Origin: Rhizobium sp. PDO1-076
GTDB lineage: Bacteria; Pseudomonadota; Alphaproteobacteria; Rhizobiales; Rhizobiaceae
DNA length: 46,974 nucleotides
NCBI RefSeq assembly: GCF_000247475.1
Contig: NZ_AHZC01000166.1
Coordinates: 1-46,974 of the forward strand
Direction: 5' to 3'
A model generated the notes under the pieces. That model ran no database searches and had not been told where the DNA came from. It worked only from the letters and a program-made list of their open reading frames with translations. Position 1 is the stretch's first letter, and each line of letters starts with the position of its first letter. Below are positions 31,819-43,459 of the stretch, in pieces. Position numbers and translations under genes: made by a program.

Positions 31819-32610
31819 TCAGGGCTTCGGTGTCAGGCACTCGGCATCCGTTGCCGGATCGCAGGCTCCGTCAAGCCGCACGGAACCGCTGGCACCCTGC
31901 TCTACCGGTCCCCCTTGCGCCGGCGCACCCTTGGTCCTCGCCTTTGCCGGCTGCACCACCGGAGCCACAATCACGGGCGCGACGATTTCGGCCGGAACGG
32001 GAGCCGGGGTTGCTTGCACAACAGGCAGGGGCTTGACCACCGCAATCGGGGCTGCGGCACGCATCGGCGGCGGTGTGACCGTAGCCGCCACGGCAGGTGC
32101 GGGATCGCTTGCGAACCGTGTCGACATCGTCTTCGGCGGCCGCACGGTCCTGATCCTCGGCACGGTCAGCGAAAAAGCAAAGCGGATCCGGGCGGCTACC
32201 TCTTCGGCCAGCGGCTCGCGACCGAAGCGCGGATCATTGGTCGGGCTGCTGACGGTGAAGGTCCCGGCGGCAACGGGCTCGCCCGTCTCGATTGATGCTG
32301 CCGTGACGGTAAAGCGCACTTGCTCGAAATAGCGCCGTGCATTCAGCCCGGTTCCGAACTTGTCGATCTTGACGAGCAGTACGACGCGCTCGGCACCCGG
32401 CGGCGGCCGTGTCGAGGAAATCGCCGCCGCAACGCGCCGGTCGATGCCCTTGATCAGTTCCAGCGGAACACTGGCGTCGGCCATAACGGTCACGTCGCGG
32501 ACATAATAGACTAGAGGTCGATGAATACGGTTTCCCCCGGACTGGGAACAGGCGGACAACACGAGGAGGAGCCCGAGCGCAAAAGCGATGCGAAAACTGC
32601 GAGCAACCAT
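31819..32610 (-). CDS. predicted lipoprotein of unknown function
   Basis: A 263-residue exported protein. Residues 1-20 are a lipoprotein signal with lipobox LSAC, so Cys21 should carry the lipid anchor. The folded part (about 30-155) has beta-rich sequence such as ERVVLLVKIDKFGTG and QVRFTVTAASIETGEPVAAGTF. The rest is a Pro/Ala/Val-rich low-complexity tail (residues about 165-235) ending with two Cys residues (GACDPATDAEC), perhaps a disulfide. I do not recognise the family. It reads toward the riboswitch, with 113 bases between its stop and the riboswitch 5' end. Confidence 0.7.
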   Translation of the reverse strand: MVARSFRIAFALGLLLVLSACSQSGGNRIHRPLVYYVRDVTVMADASVPLELIKGIDRRVAAAISSTRPPPGAERVVLLVKIDKFGTGLNARRYFEQVRFTVTAASIETGEPVAAGTFTVSSPTNDPRFGREPLAEEVAARIRFAFSLTVPRIRTVRPPKTMSTRFASDPAPAVAATVTPPPMRAAAPIAVVKPLPVVQATPAPVPAEIVAPVIVAPVVQPAKARTKGAPAQGGPVEQGASGSVRLDGACDPATDAECLTPKP

Positions 32611-32676
32611 CTGGACAACCCCGACGCGGTGATTCTAACACGCTCCGAGCATTCGTCGATTATGGTTAGCCGTTGG

Positions 32677-33483
32677 TTAATCCTGACTATGGAGGGCAGC
32701 AAACAACGACGCAGCAGCGGCGATTTCACCGTAGCGCGCTTCGCGACGCGCCTCTGCCTCTTCATCGCTCCCCCAATGCTCGATCGTCCAGTCTTCATCG
32801 AGATGGGCAAGGCTCCATACGGCATCCAGATCGAAGGCACCATCGGCGAAGGCAAGCGCCAGGATCGAGGAACCGGCAAGCGTGGTCACCACATGCAGGC
32901 ACGACAGCCGGAAGGCTTCGCGGTAGCGCTCGAGAGACGCCGCATAGGCTTGAAGCGCCTGGGCCGGCTGCTCCTGATGGATCACACCCTCGGCCAGGAT
33001 GAACCGGGCCTGGTGTGCTTCTGCCACCCAAGCCAGAACCGGATCCCAGCGGCAGGCCTGACGGTCGACAAGCTCCTGCGGACTATCGGCGCGGTAGCAC
33101 AGCAGGTCGTTGCCGGCAAAACGAACGATCTCGTCGAAGACCTCGGATAGGTTCAGGCTGACGGCGTCGATCGCGGTATTGGCAAGTTTGGTGACCGGCA
33201 TCGTACCTGGATCGATAACCTGATCCTGGAATGCCCATTCGGCCGCCACCAGTTCGGCGGCCTCGCGCGTTGGCAAACACAGCGTGTTCTTGGCCGGTGT
33301 CTTCACCGGTTTGCCATCGAGATGGATCGCAAATCCGTCCCCGTCGGCAGCAATCGATACGATCGTATAGAAGCGCTTCGGCAGCGGTCGCTTCATTTGG
33401 ATCTGGGCGCGGCGCACCGGATCGGCATCGCTGTGTTCGGGGATGAACGTGCCGGAAATATTACTGAGCTCGTCACGCATCAA
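32677..33483 (-). CDS. ATP12-family F1-ATPase assembly chaperone
   Basis: A 268-residue protein of the ATP12 family, which in mitochondria binds the F1 alpha subunit during assembly and is common in alphaproteobacteria. Signatures: KRFYTIVSIAADGDGFAIHLDGKPVKTPAKNTL, LVAAEWAFQDQVIDPGTMPVTKLANTAID, and the C-terminal WSLAHLDEDWTIEHWGSDEEA. Start is one of two adjacent Mets (33483 or 33480). It lies 8 bases after the HAD phosphatase gene, in the crcB-rluC-HAD-ATP12 order that I recall as common in rhizobia. Confidence 0.92.
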   Translation of the reverse strand: MMRDELSNISGTFIPEHSDADPVRRAQIQMKRPLPKRFYTIVSIAADGDGFAIHLDGKPVKTPAKNTLCLPTREAAELVAAEWAFQDQVIDPGTMPVTKLANTAIDAVSLNLSEVFDEIVRFAGNDLLCYRADSPQELVDRQACRWDPVLAWVAEAHQARFILAEGVIHQEQPAQALQAYAASLERYREAFRLSCLHVVTTLAGSSILALAFADGAFDLDAVWSLAHLDEDWTIEHWGSDEEAEARREARYGEIAAAASLFAALHSQD

Positions 33484-33491
33484 AAGGCCCT

Positions 33492-34145
33492 TCAGTGGAT
33501 ATAGGCGAGAAGATCGGCCGGTTGGTCGACAACGGCGTCGGCGCCAGCCTTCCAGAGGTCTTCGACAGATGCATAACCCCAGGAGACGCCGATCGCAGTC
33601 GCGCCGGCAGCCTTGGCCATCTGCATGTCGAAGACGGCATCGCCGATGACGATCGTCTCAGACGGCGCAATTCCCGATTCGTCACAGCATTCCGTCACCA
33701 TGGCCGGATGCGGCTTCGACGGGCAGTCGTCGGCCGTGCGGCAGAACTGGAAATGCGGGGCAAAGCCGTGGCCTTCCAGAACCATTGCCAGCCCACGCCG
33801 CGACTTTCCCGTCACCGAACCCAACACCACATCCTCGCGCGCCGCCAGCGTGTCGATCACGCCACGGATACCGTCGAACAAGGGCTCTTCAAAGCCGCTA
33901 TCGCGACGGACTTCGCCGAAGATCGACTTGTAGTAAGTCGCCATTGCCACAGCCTCGTCATCTGCATGCGGCTTGCCATCCATGCGGGCAATGGCAATAT
34001 CGAGCGTCAGACCGATGATCGCCTTGGTCTCGGCAACGTCCGGTTCGCGCTTGCCGAAATGCAGGAACGTCCGGCGCATCACCTCGTGGATCAACCCGAC
34101 GCTGTCGACCAGCGTGCCGTCGCAATCGAACAGAACCAGCTTCAT
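33492..34145 (-). CDS. HAD-superfamily phosphatase (phosphoglycolate phosphatase-like)
   Basis: A 217-residue HAD hydrolase. The nucleophile motif is LVLFDCDGTLVDS (Asp8, Asp10). Motif II lies in VLGSVTGKSRRG, the lysine in PSKPHPAM, and the metal aspartate in VIGDAVFDMQMAKAAG. The helical cap is of the Gph/PGPase type. Substrate is not set by these motifs. Its ATG overlaps the rluC-type stop by ATGA. Confidence 0.9.
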   Translation of the reverse strand: MKLVLFDCDGTLVDSVGLIHEVMRRTFLHFGKREPDVAETKAIIGLTLDIAIARMDGKPHADDEAVAMATYYKSIFGEVRRDSGFEEPLFDGIRGVIDTLAAREDVVLGSVTGKSRRGLAMVLEGHGFAPHFQFCRTADDCPSKPHPAMVTECCDESGIAPSETIVIGDAVFDMQMAKAAGATAIGVSWGYASVEDLWKAGADAVVDQPADLLAYIH

Positions 34146-35137
34146 TCCTGGTCTTCCCGCTCACCCGACGCCATGTCAAAACCGAACAGGTTCCAGGTCT
34201 GCACCATATGCGGCGGCAGAGGCGCCGTCACCTTCAGGCGTCCGCCATCCGGATGCGGGATGTCGATGTGCCGGGCATGCAGATGCAGGCGCTTCTGCAC
34301 ACCGCCGGGGAAGTCCCAATTGTGATCTTCGTCGAAATATTTCGGGTCGCCGATGATCGGATGCCCCATATACAGGGCGTGCACACGCAGCTGGTGAGTA
34401 CGGCCGGTATAGGGCTCCATTTCCAGCCAGGCGAAGGTATGGGCGGCCGTCTCCAGCACGCGGTAGTAGGAGATCGCGTGATCGGCACCGTCCTCGCCAT
34501 GTTTGCAGACGCGCATGCGGTCACCCTCGTCCGTCTGGTCCTTGACCAGCCAAGTCGAGATCTTGTCGCTCTGCTTGCGCGGCACACCCTTGACCAAAGC
34601 CCAATAGGTCTTCTTGGTGTCGCGTTCGCGGAATGCGGCAGTCAGCTTCTGCGCCGCGCCACGGGTCTTGGCCACCACCAGAACACCGGACGTGTCGCGG
34701 TCGAGACGATGGACAAGGCGTGGCTTCTCACCCTTCTTGCTGGTCCAGGCTTCGAGCATCTTGTCGATATGGCGCACCAGGCCGGAACCGCCCTGCACGG
34801 CAAGGCCTGCCGGCTTGTTCAGGACGATGACCTTTTCGTCTTCATGCAGCAGCATGCGCGACAGGAGCTCGCCGTCTTCGGAATGCTTGAGATCGTGCGA
34901 GCCGATCGGGCCGGACTTGACCTTCAGGTCGACGTCGAGCGGCGGAATGCGAACCACCTGCCCCGGCTGAACGCGTGCATCGGTCTTCACCCGGCCGCCA
35001 TCGACACGCACCTGGCCGGAGCGCAGAAGTTTCTGCAACGGGCCGAAGCCAAGCCCCGGGAAATGCACCTTGAACCAACGGTCCAGGCGCATGCCGGCCT
35101 CGTCGGCTGCCACGGTGATATGTTCGATGCCTGCCAT
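34142..35137 (-). CDS. rluC: RluC/RluD-type ribosomal pseudouridine synthase
   Basis: A 331-residue enzyme. An S4 RNA-binding domain (RLDRWFKVHFPGLGFGPLQKLLRSGQVRVDGG) is followed by the RluA-type catalytic domain with Asp146 in HRLDRDTSG and the GRTHQLRVH motif. It makes pseudouridines in 23S rRNA; RluC is the best guess but RluD is possible. ATG 35137 gives a normal N terminus; a GTG at 35164 would add nine residues. It follows crcB after about 97 bases and overlaps the HAD gene by four. Confidence 0.88.
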   Translation of the reverse strand: MAGIEHITVAADEAGMRLDRWFKVHFPGLGFGPLQKLLRSGQVRVDGGRVKTDARVQPGQVVRIPPLDVDLKVKSGPIGSHDLKHSEDGELLSRMLLHEDEKVIVLNKPAGLAVQGGSGLVRHIDKMLEAWTSKKGEKPRLVHRLDRDTSGVLVVAKTRGAAQKLTAAFRERDTKKTYWALVKGVPRKQSDKISTWLVKDQTDEGDRMRVCKHGEDGADHAISYYRVLETAAHTFAWLEMEPYTGRTHQLRVHALYMGHPIIGDPKYFDEDHNWDFPGGVQKRLHLHARHIDIPHPDGGRLKVTAPLPPHMVQTWNLFGFDMASGEREDQE

Positions 35138-35233
35138 GATATTCAGAACTTTCTTTGTCACCACAGGCCCTGCCTGCGCCTTTTTATGTGCGCTTTAGAG
35201 CATTTCGCCGCAATATGGAAACAGGAAAACCGA

Positions 35234-35617
35234 TTAGCCGAAGCTGCGCGCCAGGCCAAGGCCCAGCAGTGCTGCTCCGATCGACAGTGCGACACTGGCA
35301 GCAATATAGACAAACGGCATCACCATGGCACCCCGCTCTGCCAGCACAATGGCGTCCAGCGTAAACGCCGAGAACGTGGTGAACCCGCCCAGAACGCCGG
35401 TAATCAGCAGCAGTCGCAAGGCCTCCGAAGCGCCGAAGCGCGCCATGATCACATGCGACAGAAGGCCGATCGCAAAAGAACCGACGATATTGACCGTCAA
35501 CGTCCCCCAGGGGAAGTTTGGCCCCATCAGCCGGAGCGCTGCCATACCGGTCAGATAGCGCAAAACAGACCCGATGGCGCCGCCAAGCGCAACCAACACC
35601 ATATGATACATCGACAA
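35234..35617 (-). CDS. crcB: CrcB/FluC fluoride channel
   Basis: A 127-residue membrane protein with four hydrophobic helices, the size of single-unit Fluc channels that work as antiparallel dimers and expel fluoride. Key features are Asn43 in GTLTVNIVGSF and the GGFTTFSAFTLD motif (78-89) whose Phe and Thr residues line the pore. No fluoride riboswitch is seen in the 45 bases upstream. It is followed by rluC, the HAD gene and ATP12 on the same strand. Confidence 0.95.
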   Translation of the reverse strand: MSMYHMVLVALGGAIGSVLRYLTGMAALRLMGPNFPWGTLTVNIVGSFAIGLLSHVIMARFGASEALRLLLITGVLGGFTTFSAFTLDAIVLAERGAMVMPFVYIAASVALSIGAALLGLGLARSFG

Positions 35618-35662
35618 CTCCAGGCGTCTTAGAGAGCCGCCCGGATTATCGGACCCACAAGG

Positions 35663-36199
35663 TCACTGGACGGCCGCTTTCAGAAATTCTGTAGTGAACG
35701 TAGCAAGCGCAGTCCAGTCGGTAAATTCAGGGTCCTGACTGACATCTGTCGATGCCCCCTCGCGCGCAGCCATACGTCGCATCATCCAGCGCTTGAAGAA
35801 ATCATACTCGCTGTAGCGCAGCGCTCCGGCCGCATGATGCACCATGCCGGGCCGCCACTGCGTTTGCACAAACAGGCTGTCTGCGAAATCCTGCGCCTCC
35901 TGCCGCTCGTCCTCCAGCTCGCTTCGGATCAACAGCGAAACAGAGACAAAGGCCGTCGGGACCGATTTCAGCCAATCGGCCTCGCGACTGACGAACGCGA
36001 CAAAGGGGTCCGGGTAACGGCCGGAATGCACCGGCGCGCAAAGGATCGCAGCCTGGGGATGATCAACCCCATATTCGACCATCTCCCCGACATTGAACAA
36101 CAAGGCGCGGTCACCATGCTTTTCAATCTCCGCGGCGACCGCCTCCGCGATCTTGCGCGTCTGTCCCTCTATGCTGACATAACCGACCAGAACAATCAT
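35663..36199 (-). CDS. HemG-like flavodoxin-domain protein
   Basis: A 178-residue flavodoxin-fold protein. The FMN loop is YVSIEGQTRKIAE, and the HemG-specific C-terminal motif is present as FFKRWMMRRMA then TDVSQDPEFTDW. HemG oxidises protoporphyrinogen IX with quinones. Rhizobia usually rely on HemJ, so this may be an extra oxidase or have another role. I chose ATG 36199 because GGGAGGGTGG precedes it; the frame extends 33 codons upstream without a better start. Confidence 0.8.
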   Translation of the reverse strand: MIVLVGYVSIEGQTRKIAEAVAAEIEKHGDRALLFNVGEMVEYGVDHPQAAILCAPVHSGRYPDPFVAFVSREADWLKSVPTAFVSVSLLIRSELEDERQEAQDFADSLFVQTQWRPGMVHHAAGALRYSEYDFFKRWMMRRMAAREGASTDVSQDPEFTDWTALATFTTEFLKAAVQ

Positions 36200-36423
36200 T
36201 CCACCCTCCCGCCTGCGCCAGATGGGGCGCCATATTGATGATTGCCCTTCTACCAGACCGGCGCGCCGCACCTGTTGATCTAACACAAATACGGTCATTT
36301 CGGTGCATAAAGCGCGGGGAACTCAACCCGCGGCATTTTATTAAAAACACATCATTCGATTTAAAGATGCAGAGATATCCATGCTTTATGATCAAGTAGT
36401 GAAGTAATATCTGGATGTAACCC

Positions 36424-36699
36424 ATGACACAGGTCGTGACAGTTTCTGCTACCACCGCCGCCTATGCGATGGAGCCGATCAAGCCGCAGCAGCGGGTGAG
36501 CGGTTCAAGCCATGCGGAGGAAACTACCCGCCTTCTCGCCGAAAAAGCGGCTAAAGGCGAAGACTTCAAGCTGAGGGCAATGGTCAGCATTGTCCAACCA
36601 CCAGCGCTTGCGCTCTATTTTCTGACGGCTAACCAACAGAAACTGGAACAGGCAACGCTGAAGGAAACAATCTCGGCTTATCGGAGTTCGGTCGCCTGA
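36424..36699 (+). CDS. small protein of unknown function
   Basis: A 91-residue protein, not recognised. The first third is polar and low in structure; the rest looks helical (HAEETTRLLAEKAAKGEDFKLRAMVSIVQPPALALYFLTANQQKLEQATLKETISAY). No signal or membrane helix. The upstream 220 bases are AT-rich compared with the window and hold a small hairpin at 36313-36332. A strong terminator follows at 36726. Isolated gene with its own transcription unit, which supports it being real. Confidence 0.6.
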   Translation: MTQVVTVSATTAAYAMEPIKPQQRVSGSSHAEETTRLLAEKAAKGEDFKLRAMVSIVQPPALALYFLTANQQKLEQATLKETISAYRSSVA

Positions 36700-36725
36700 C
36701 CGGAACTCTGTTCTGCCCAATTGCA

Positions 36726-36762
36726 AAACCGCGGCCAATGACTGGCCGCGGTTTGCTTTTTG
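36726..36762 (+). terminator. Rho-independent terminator, possibly bidirectional
   Basis: A perfect 12-bp stem (AAACCGCGGCCA / TGGCCGCGGTTT) with a 5-base loop, followed by GCTTTTTG. On the other strand the stem is followed by TTTTGC. It lies 27 bases after the small 91-residue gene and 34 bases downstream of the YcnI/PCuAC stop, so it can serve both convergent genes. Confidence 0.88.
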
Positions 36763-36795
36763 AGGGATCTGCCTAGGTGAGGCTGGCCTTTCAGC

Positions 36796-37815
36796 TCAGT
36801 TGGATCTGGCCGGGCCGATTGGCAGAACAACATCGACATTGCCCGCCTTCTGAAATGTCAGCGTCACCGGAACCGTCGCACCGTCGCGGAAAGGCTCGCT
36901 GATCTTGAAGAACATCAGATGCAGACCGCCGGGCTTCAACTCCACCGACTGACCGGCGGGGATGGTGATCCCGTCCGGCAACTGTCGCATCTTCATCACG
37001 TCATTGACCATTGCCATTTCGTGCAACTGAACCTCACCGGCATTGGGCGACGTCGCGGCAATCAGCACGTCGTCTTCGGCACCCTTGTTGGTGATGGTGA
37101 TAAAGCCGCCACCAACCGGCTGGCCCGGCAACATCGCCTTGGTGAAACCGCCCGACAATTCCAGGTCACCGAGGGTCACCACATCGAAACCACCCGGATT
37201 GACGGCAGCGGCATGATCGCCATGCCCCGCATGCGCATCGTGCCCGGCATGGGCACCCGTTGCCGGCGCGCCATGGCCGGCATGCTCATCCGCACCCGCG
37301 GCGGCGGCAATCTTCAAAACAGGCGCCGGGCTCTTCAGATCATGCGGATCCTGACCGGCTGCGGCGATATCGGTCCAGGCAACCGTGGCATCCGCCCCGC
37401 ACACTTGAATGGTCGGGAAAGCCAGACCGGTCTCCGGATCAGCGGCAGCCACCTTTCCGTAGATCGTGAACGTGTCGTAGAATTCATCCGGCAGATTGCC
37501 GTTCTTGAAGCGGATCTCGACCGGACCGGATGTCACCGCCTTGCCGTGATTGTCATAGGAATTCTGATAGTCGCCAGAGATGACTTCGATTTCCCAGCCG
37601 GCCTTGGGCTGTGGCTTGGCCGAAATGAAGCCTTCCGGCAGCTTGATCTGCACTTCATTCGTCGCCTTGCCATCACAGCCATGCGGCACCTGCAGGGTGG
37701 CTGCGACATAGGAGCCGACTGCAACCGGAGCATTGGCGAAACTGGCGTGCGCGAAGGCTGCGCCGGTCGAAACGAGCGCAACGAGCGCTGTTGTGGCGAT
37801 AAGCTTGGTGTTCAT
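36796..37815 (-). CDS. exported copper-binding protein: YcnI (DUF1775) fused to PCuAC
   Basis: A 339-residue periplasmic protein. Residues 1-22 are a signal peptide ending AFA, so the mature protein would start with His23, as in YcnI proteins where the N-terminal His binds copper. The YcnI domain covers about 23-170. A His/Ala/Gly-rich linker (HAGHGAPATGAHAGHDAHAGHGDHA) joins it to a PCuAC domain with the copper motif HEMAMVNDVMKM then GGLHLMFF. PCuAC delivers Cu(I) to cytochrome oxidase. ATG 37815 follows AGGAGA. It lies 78 bases after the small exported protein upstream. Confidence 0.92.
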   Translation of the reverse strand: MNTKLIATTALVALVSTGAAFAHASFANAPVAVGSYVAATLQVPHGCDGKATNEVQIKLPEGFISAKPQPKAGWEIEVISGDYQNSYDNHGKAVTSGPVEIRFKNGNLPDEFYDTFTIYGKVAAADPETGLAFPTIQVCGADATVAWTDIAAAGQDPHDLKSPAPVLKIAAAAGADEHAGHGAPATGAHAGHDAHAGHGDHAAAVNPGGFDVVTLGDLELSGGFTKAMLPGQPVGGGFITITNKGAEDDVLIAATSPNAGEVQLHEMAMVNDVMKMRQLPDGITIPAGQSVELKPGGLHLMFFKISEPFRDGATVPVTLTFQKAGNVDVVLPIGPARSN

Positions 37816-37893
37816 GGTGCGTCTCCTGGCCACGGCCCGTCTTTTGCGGCGCACGCGGCATGTCATCTGATCAAAAGTCGGCCGAAAATAGGA

Positions 37894-38265
37894 TCAGGCG
37901 GAGACAGGTGGCCCACGCGACCGTGGCCTTTCGATGGGCTCGAAGACAAAACAGGACGCCGTATTCTCCAGCCTCGCCACCAGGCTCGGAAAGGCAGTAA
38001 CTAGCCAATGATAGGGACCGGGCGTGGGCAACAGAGCCGTGGAGGCCAGCCGGCAGACGTCGCAGCCGGTGCCGCCAATAGCATGCTTGACCGCCGTATC
38101 GCTGACACAGAGATCGGCAAAACTGCCATCCGGCAGTTGATAGGACGCAGACAGAAAGGGCGACGCCATTGCCTGGGGCGGCTTGTGAGCAAAGCCCAGC
38201 GACAGGAAGACCATGGCGCAGAAAATGCGCAGGATCCTTGCCATAGGCTGTGACTTCGTCTTCAT
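37894..38265 (-). CDS. small exported protein, DUF2946-like
   Basis: A 123-residue protein with an N-terminal signal or membrane segment (ILRIFCAMVFLSLGFA), then a region with a CDVC motif (GGTGCDVCRLASTALLPTP) and a further Cys. The size, signal and CxxC resemble DUF2946 proteins that occur beside copper genes. ATG 38265 has GAGGAC upstream; the frame runs far upstream but with sequence that looks non-coding. It directly precedes the YcnI/PCuAC gene. Metal binding is inference. Confidence 0.65.
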   Translation of the reverse strand: MKTKSQPMARILRIFCAMVFLSLGFAHKPPQAMASPFLSASYQLPDGSFADLCVSDTAVKHAIGGTGCDVCRLASTALLPTPGPYHWLVTAFPSLVARLENTASCFVFEPIERPRSRGPPVSA

Positions 38266-38460
38266 CGTCGTCCTCGTGTCGACGACTGCTTTACCGCGCC
38301 GTTTCCCCGAAGCCAAGCGACGAGATGCCGCGCGCCTACGGAAACGCTGTACTGCTTGCGCCAGCGCAATCATGACGTTCCACGACAAATATTTTCTCGA
38401 ACGCGACACATCCTCTTGCCAAGTCACCCTCCAGCCGGATAATGCCACCACCACGACCTT

Positions 38461-38621
38461 GTTGGGAGAAGCCGGTTCGATCCGGTGCCGAAGGAGCAAC
38501 CGCCCCGGAAACTCTCAGGCAAAAGGACCACAAGGCGTCGACTGGACTCTGGAGAGAGGTCTGTTTCCAAAGCAGATCGCGCCGAAGGGATAACAATCTC
38601 AGGCACAAGGACAGAGGGGGC
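38461..38621 (+). ncRNA. tandem glycine riboswitch (gcvT motif)
   Basis: Two aptamers follow each other. The first has GGGAGAA, GCCGAAGGAGCAA and ACTCTCAGGCAAAAGGACC (38464-38530). The second has GGAGAG, GCCGAAGGGATAAC and ATCTCAGGCACAAGGACAG (38551-38614). The pair lies 67 bases before gcvT. Glycine binding is expected to turn the operon on, so that excess glycine is cleaved. Confidence 0.95.
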
Positions 38622-38687
38622 TCATGACACCGGCACAACCGTGCCTAGACTTGAGCAAGCGCGAGCGCGCGACACCGGAGACGCCCT

Positions 38688-39827
38688 GTGGACGATCACA
38701 CCGCCCTGAAACGCACCCCCCTCTACGATCTCCACCTGTCGCTTGGCGGCAAGATGGTCCCGTTTGCCGGTTATGACATGCCGGTGCAATATCCGGCCGG
38801 CGTGCTGAAGGAACATCTTTTCACCCGCTCCGATGCCGGATTGTTCGATGTCTCGCATATGGGACAGGTCCTCCTGACGCCGAAGTCCGGCAAGGTCGAG
38901 GATGCAGCCCTTGCACTCGAAACCCTGGTGCCGGTCGATATTCTCGGCCTCAAGCCCGGCCGCCAGCGCTATGGCTTTTTCACCAACGACAGTGGCGGCA
39001 TACTCGACGACCTGATGATCACCAATCGCGGCGACCATCTGCTCGTCGTCGTCAACGCCGCCTGCAAGGACGCGGATGTCGCCCATATGAAGGCGCATCT
39101 GTCCGACACCTGCACGGTCGAACTGCTCGATGACCGCGCGCTGCTGGCCCTGCAGGGACCGCGCGCCGAATCGGTCCTCGGTGAACTCTGGGCCGGCGTC
39201 TCCGGCATGAAGTTCATGGATGTCCGCGAAATCCCGTTGCTGGACGTCGACTGTATCGTGTCACGCTCGGGCTATTCCGGCGAAGACGGTTTCGAGATCT
39301 CCGTTCCCAACCACAAGGCGGTCGCTCTCGCCAAGGCACTCCTGTCGCATCCGCATTGCGCCCCGATCGGCCTTGGCGCCCGCGATAGTTTGCGTCTCGA
39401 AGCGGGCCTCTGCCTTTATGGCAACGACATCGACACCACCACGACCCCGATGGAAGGCGCCATCGAATGGGGCATCCAGAAGGTGCGCCGCAAGGGCGGC
39501 GCCCGTCAGGGCGGTTTCCCGGGGGCAGACCGCATCATCGGCGAACTGGAAAATGGCGTATCCCGCCGCCGTGTCGGCCTGAAACCCGAAGGCAAGGCAC
39601 CGGTGCGCACCCATGTGAAGCTCTTTGCCGATGCCGAAGGCAGGACCGAGATCGGCGAAGTCGCCTCCGGTACCTTTGGCCCGACCGTCGAAGGCCCCGT
39701 CGCCATGGCCATGCTGCCGATTCCCCATACCGCAGCCGGCACGCGGATCTTTGCCGAGGTGCGTGGCAAGTATCTGCCACTGACGGTGGCGGACCTGCCT
39801 TTTGTTACGCCGACCTACAAGCGGTGA
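38688..39827 (+). CDS. gcvT: GcvT, aminomethyltransferase (T protein) of glycine cleavage
   Basis: A 379-residue enzyme that moves the aminomethyl carbon from the lipoyl arm of GcvH to tetrahydrofolate, releasing ammonia. It opens with [26 protein letters not shown], and [19 protein letters not shown] and [19 protein letters not shown] are GcvT hallmarks; the Asp in GARDSLR is the conserved one. The start is GTG at 38688, with GGAG upstream. First gene after the tandem glycine riboswitch. A palindromic repeat separates it from gcvH. Confidence 0.96.
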   Translation: MDDHTALKRTPLYDLHLSLGGKMVPFAGYDMPVQYPAGVLKEHLFTRSDAGLFDVSHMGQVLLTPKSGKVEDAALALETLVPVDILGLKPGRQRYGFFTNDSGGILDDLMITNRGDHLLVVVNAACKDADVAHMKAHLSDTCTVELLDDRALLALQGPRAESVLGELWAGVSGMKFMDVREIPLLDVDCIVSRSGYSGEDGFEISVPNHKAVALAKALLSHPHCAPIGLGARDSLRLEAGLCLYGNDIDTTTTPMEGAIEWGIQKVRRKGGARQGGFPGADRIIGELENGVSRRRVGLKPEGKAPVRTHVKLFADAEGRTEIGEVASGTFGPTVEGPVAMAMLPIPHTAAGTRIFAEVRGKYLPLTVADLPFVTPTYKR

Positions 39828-39846
39828 GACGACGAATTGCTGGACA

Positions 39847-39965
39847 GCCCCTCATCCGGCTGCCGCCACTTTCTCCCCGTGAACAGGGAGAAGGCCAATG
39901 CGGCCGCCGTTCTGCTCCCTTCGCCCTGCTTGCGGGGAGAAGGTCCCAGCAGGGGGATGAGGGGC
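39847..39965. repeat. palindromic intergenic repeat between gcvT and gcvH
   Basis: A 119-base element with 17-base inverted ends (GCCCCTCATCCGGCTGC and its partner, two mismatches) and two inner hairpins built on CTTCTCCC/GGGAGAAG-type arms. This kind of repeat with GCCCCTCATCC ends is widely scattered in rhizobial genomes, to my knowledge. Transcribed within the gcv operon, it would fold into a branched RNA. It is a different family from the elements in cobH and cobN. Confidence 0.82.
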
Positions 39966-40012
39966 ACGCTCAGCGCATAGATTTTGAACAAAACACACGA
40001 GAGGAACGAACC

Positions 40013-40374
40013 ATGCTGAAATTTACCGCTGAACACGAATGGCTGAAGATCGAAGACGGCATCGCAACCGTCGGCATCACGACCCATGCCGCCGGCCAGC
40101 TCGGCGATCTGGTCTTTGTCGAACTGCCGGAAGAAGGCGCCACCTTCGACAAGGACGCCGTTGCGGCGACCGTCGAAAGCGTCAAGGCCGCCTCGGACGT
40201 CTATTGCCCGCTTGCCGGCGAAATCACAGCCTTCAACCAGGCCATCGTCGATGACCCGTCGCTGGTCAATTCCGATGCCGAAGGTGCGGCCTGGTTCTTC
40301 AAGCTCAAGCTCGCCAACCCGGCTGATGCCGATGCCCTGCTTGACGAAGCAGCCTACAAGGAGCTGATCGCCTG

Positions 40375-40375
<1 letters not shown>
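40013..40375 (+). CDS. gcvH: GcvH, lipoyl carrier protein (H protein)
   Basis: A 120-residue carrier that shuttles the aminomethyl group between GcvP and GcvT. The lipoylated residue is Lys58 in [34 protein letters not shown] and the ending [10 protein letters not shown] match GcvH. ATG 40013 follows GAGAGGAACG. The stop overlaps the gcvP start as TGATG. Confidence 0.97.
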
Positions 40376-43239
<2,864 letters not shown>

Positions 43240-43255
43240 ATTCGGACAAAACACT

Positions 43256-43303
43256 GGCCATCGCGTCACGGATGCCTCTTGAGGCAAACTCGTCGCGATG
43301 GCC
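43256..43303 (+). other. nested hairpin downstream of gcvP
   Basis: A perfect 10-bp outer stem (GGCCATCGCG / CGCGATGGCC) encloses a second perfect 6-bp hairpin (TGCCTC-TT-GAGGCA). It starts 17 bases after the gcvP stop. There is no T-run, so it is not a classical terminator; it may protect the 3' end or act with Rho. The rest of 43304-43459 shows nothing else. Confidence 0.6.
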
Positions 43304-43459
43304 GCCAAGGAAAGACACGGCACCAAGCATATCGGCACCCAACCGAGGCCGATTTTTCAGTTCTAGAGATTCATGCCGGTGTTTTCTCTGCAGGATGCTG
43401 GGTTAAGTGGTGGGGGCGATTGCAACCTCCACCATTTCAAGGCTGACTGATCGCCAACC

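Noticed and set aside
36313..36332. Hairpin CGCGGG-N8-CCCGCG followed by an AT-rich tail
   Set aside because: No plus-strand gene ends upstream of it and the T-run is broken, so a terminator is not supported.
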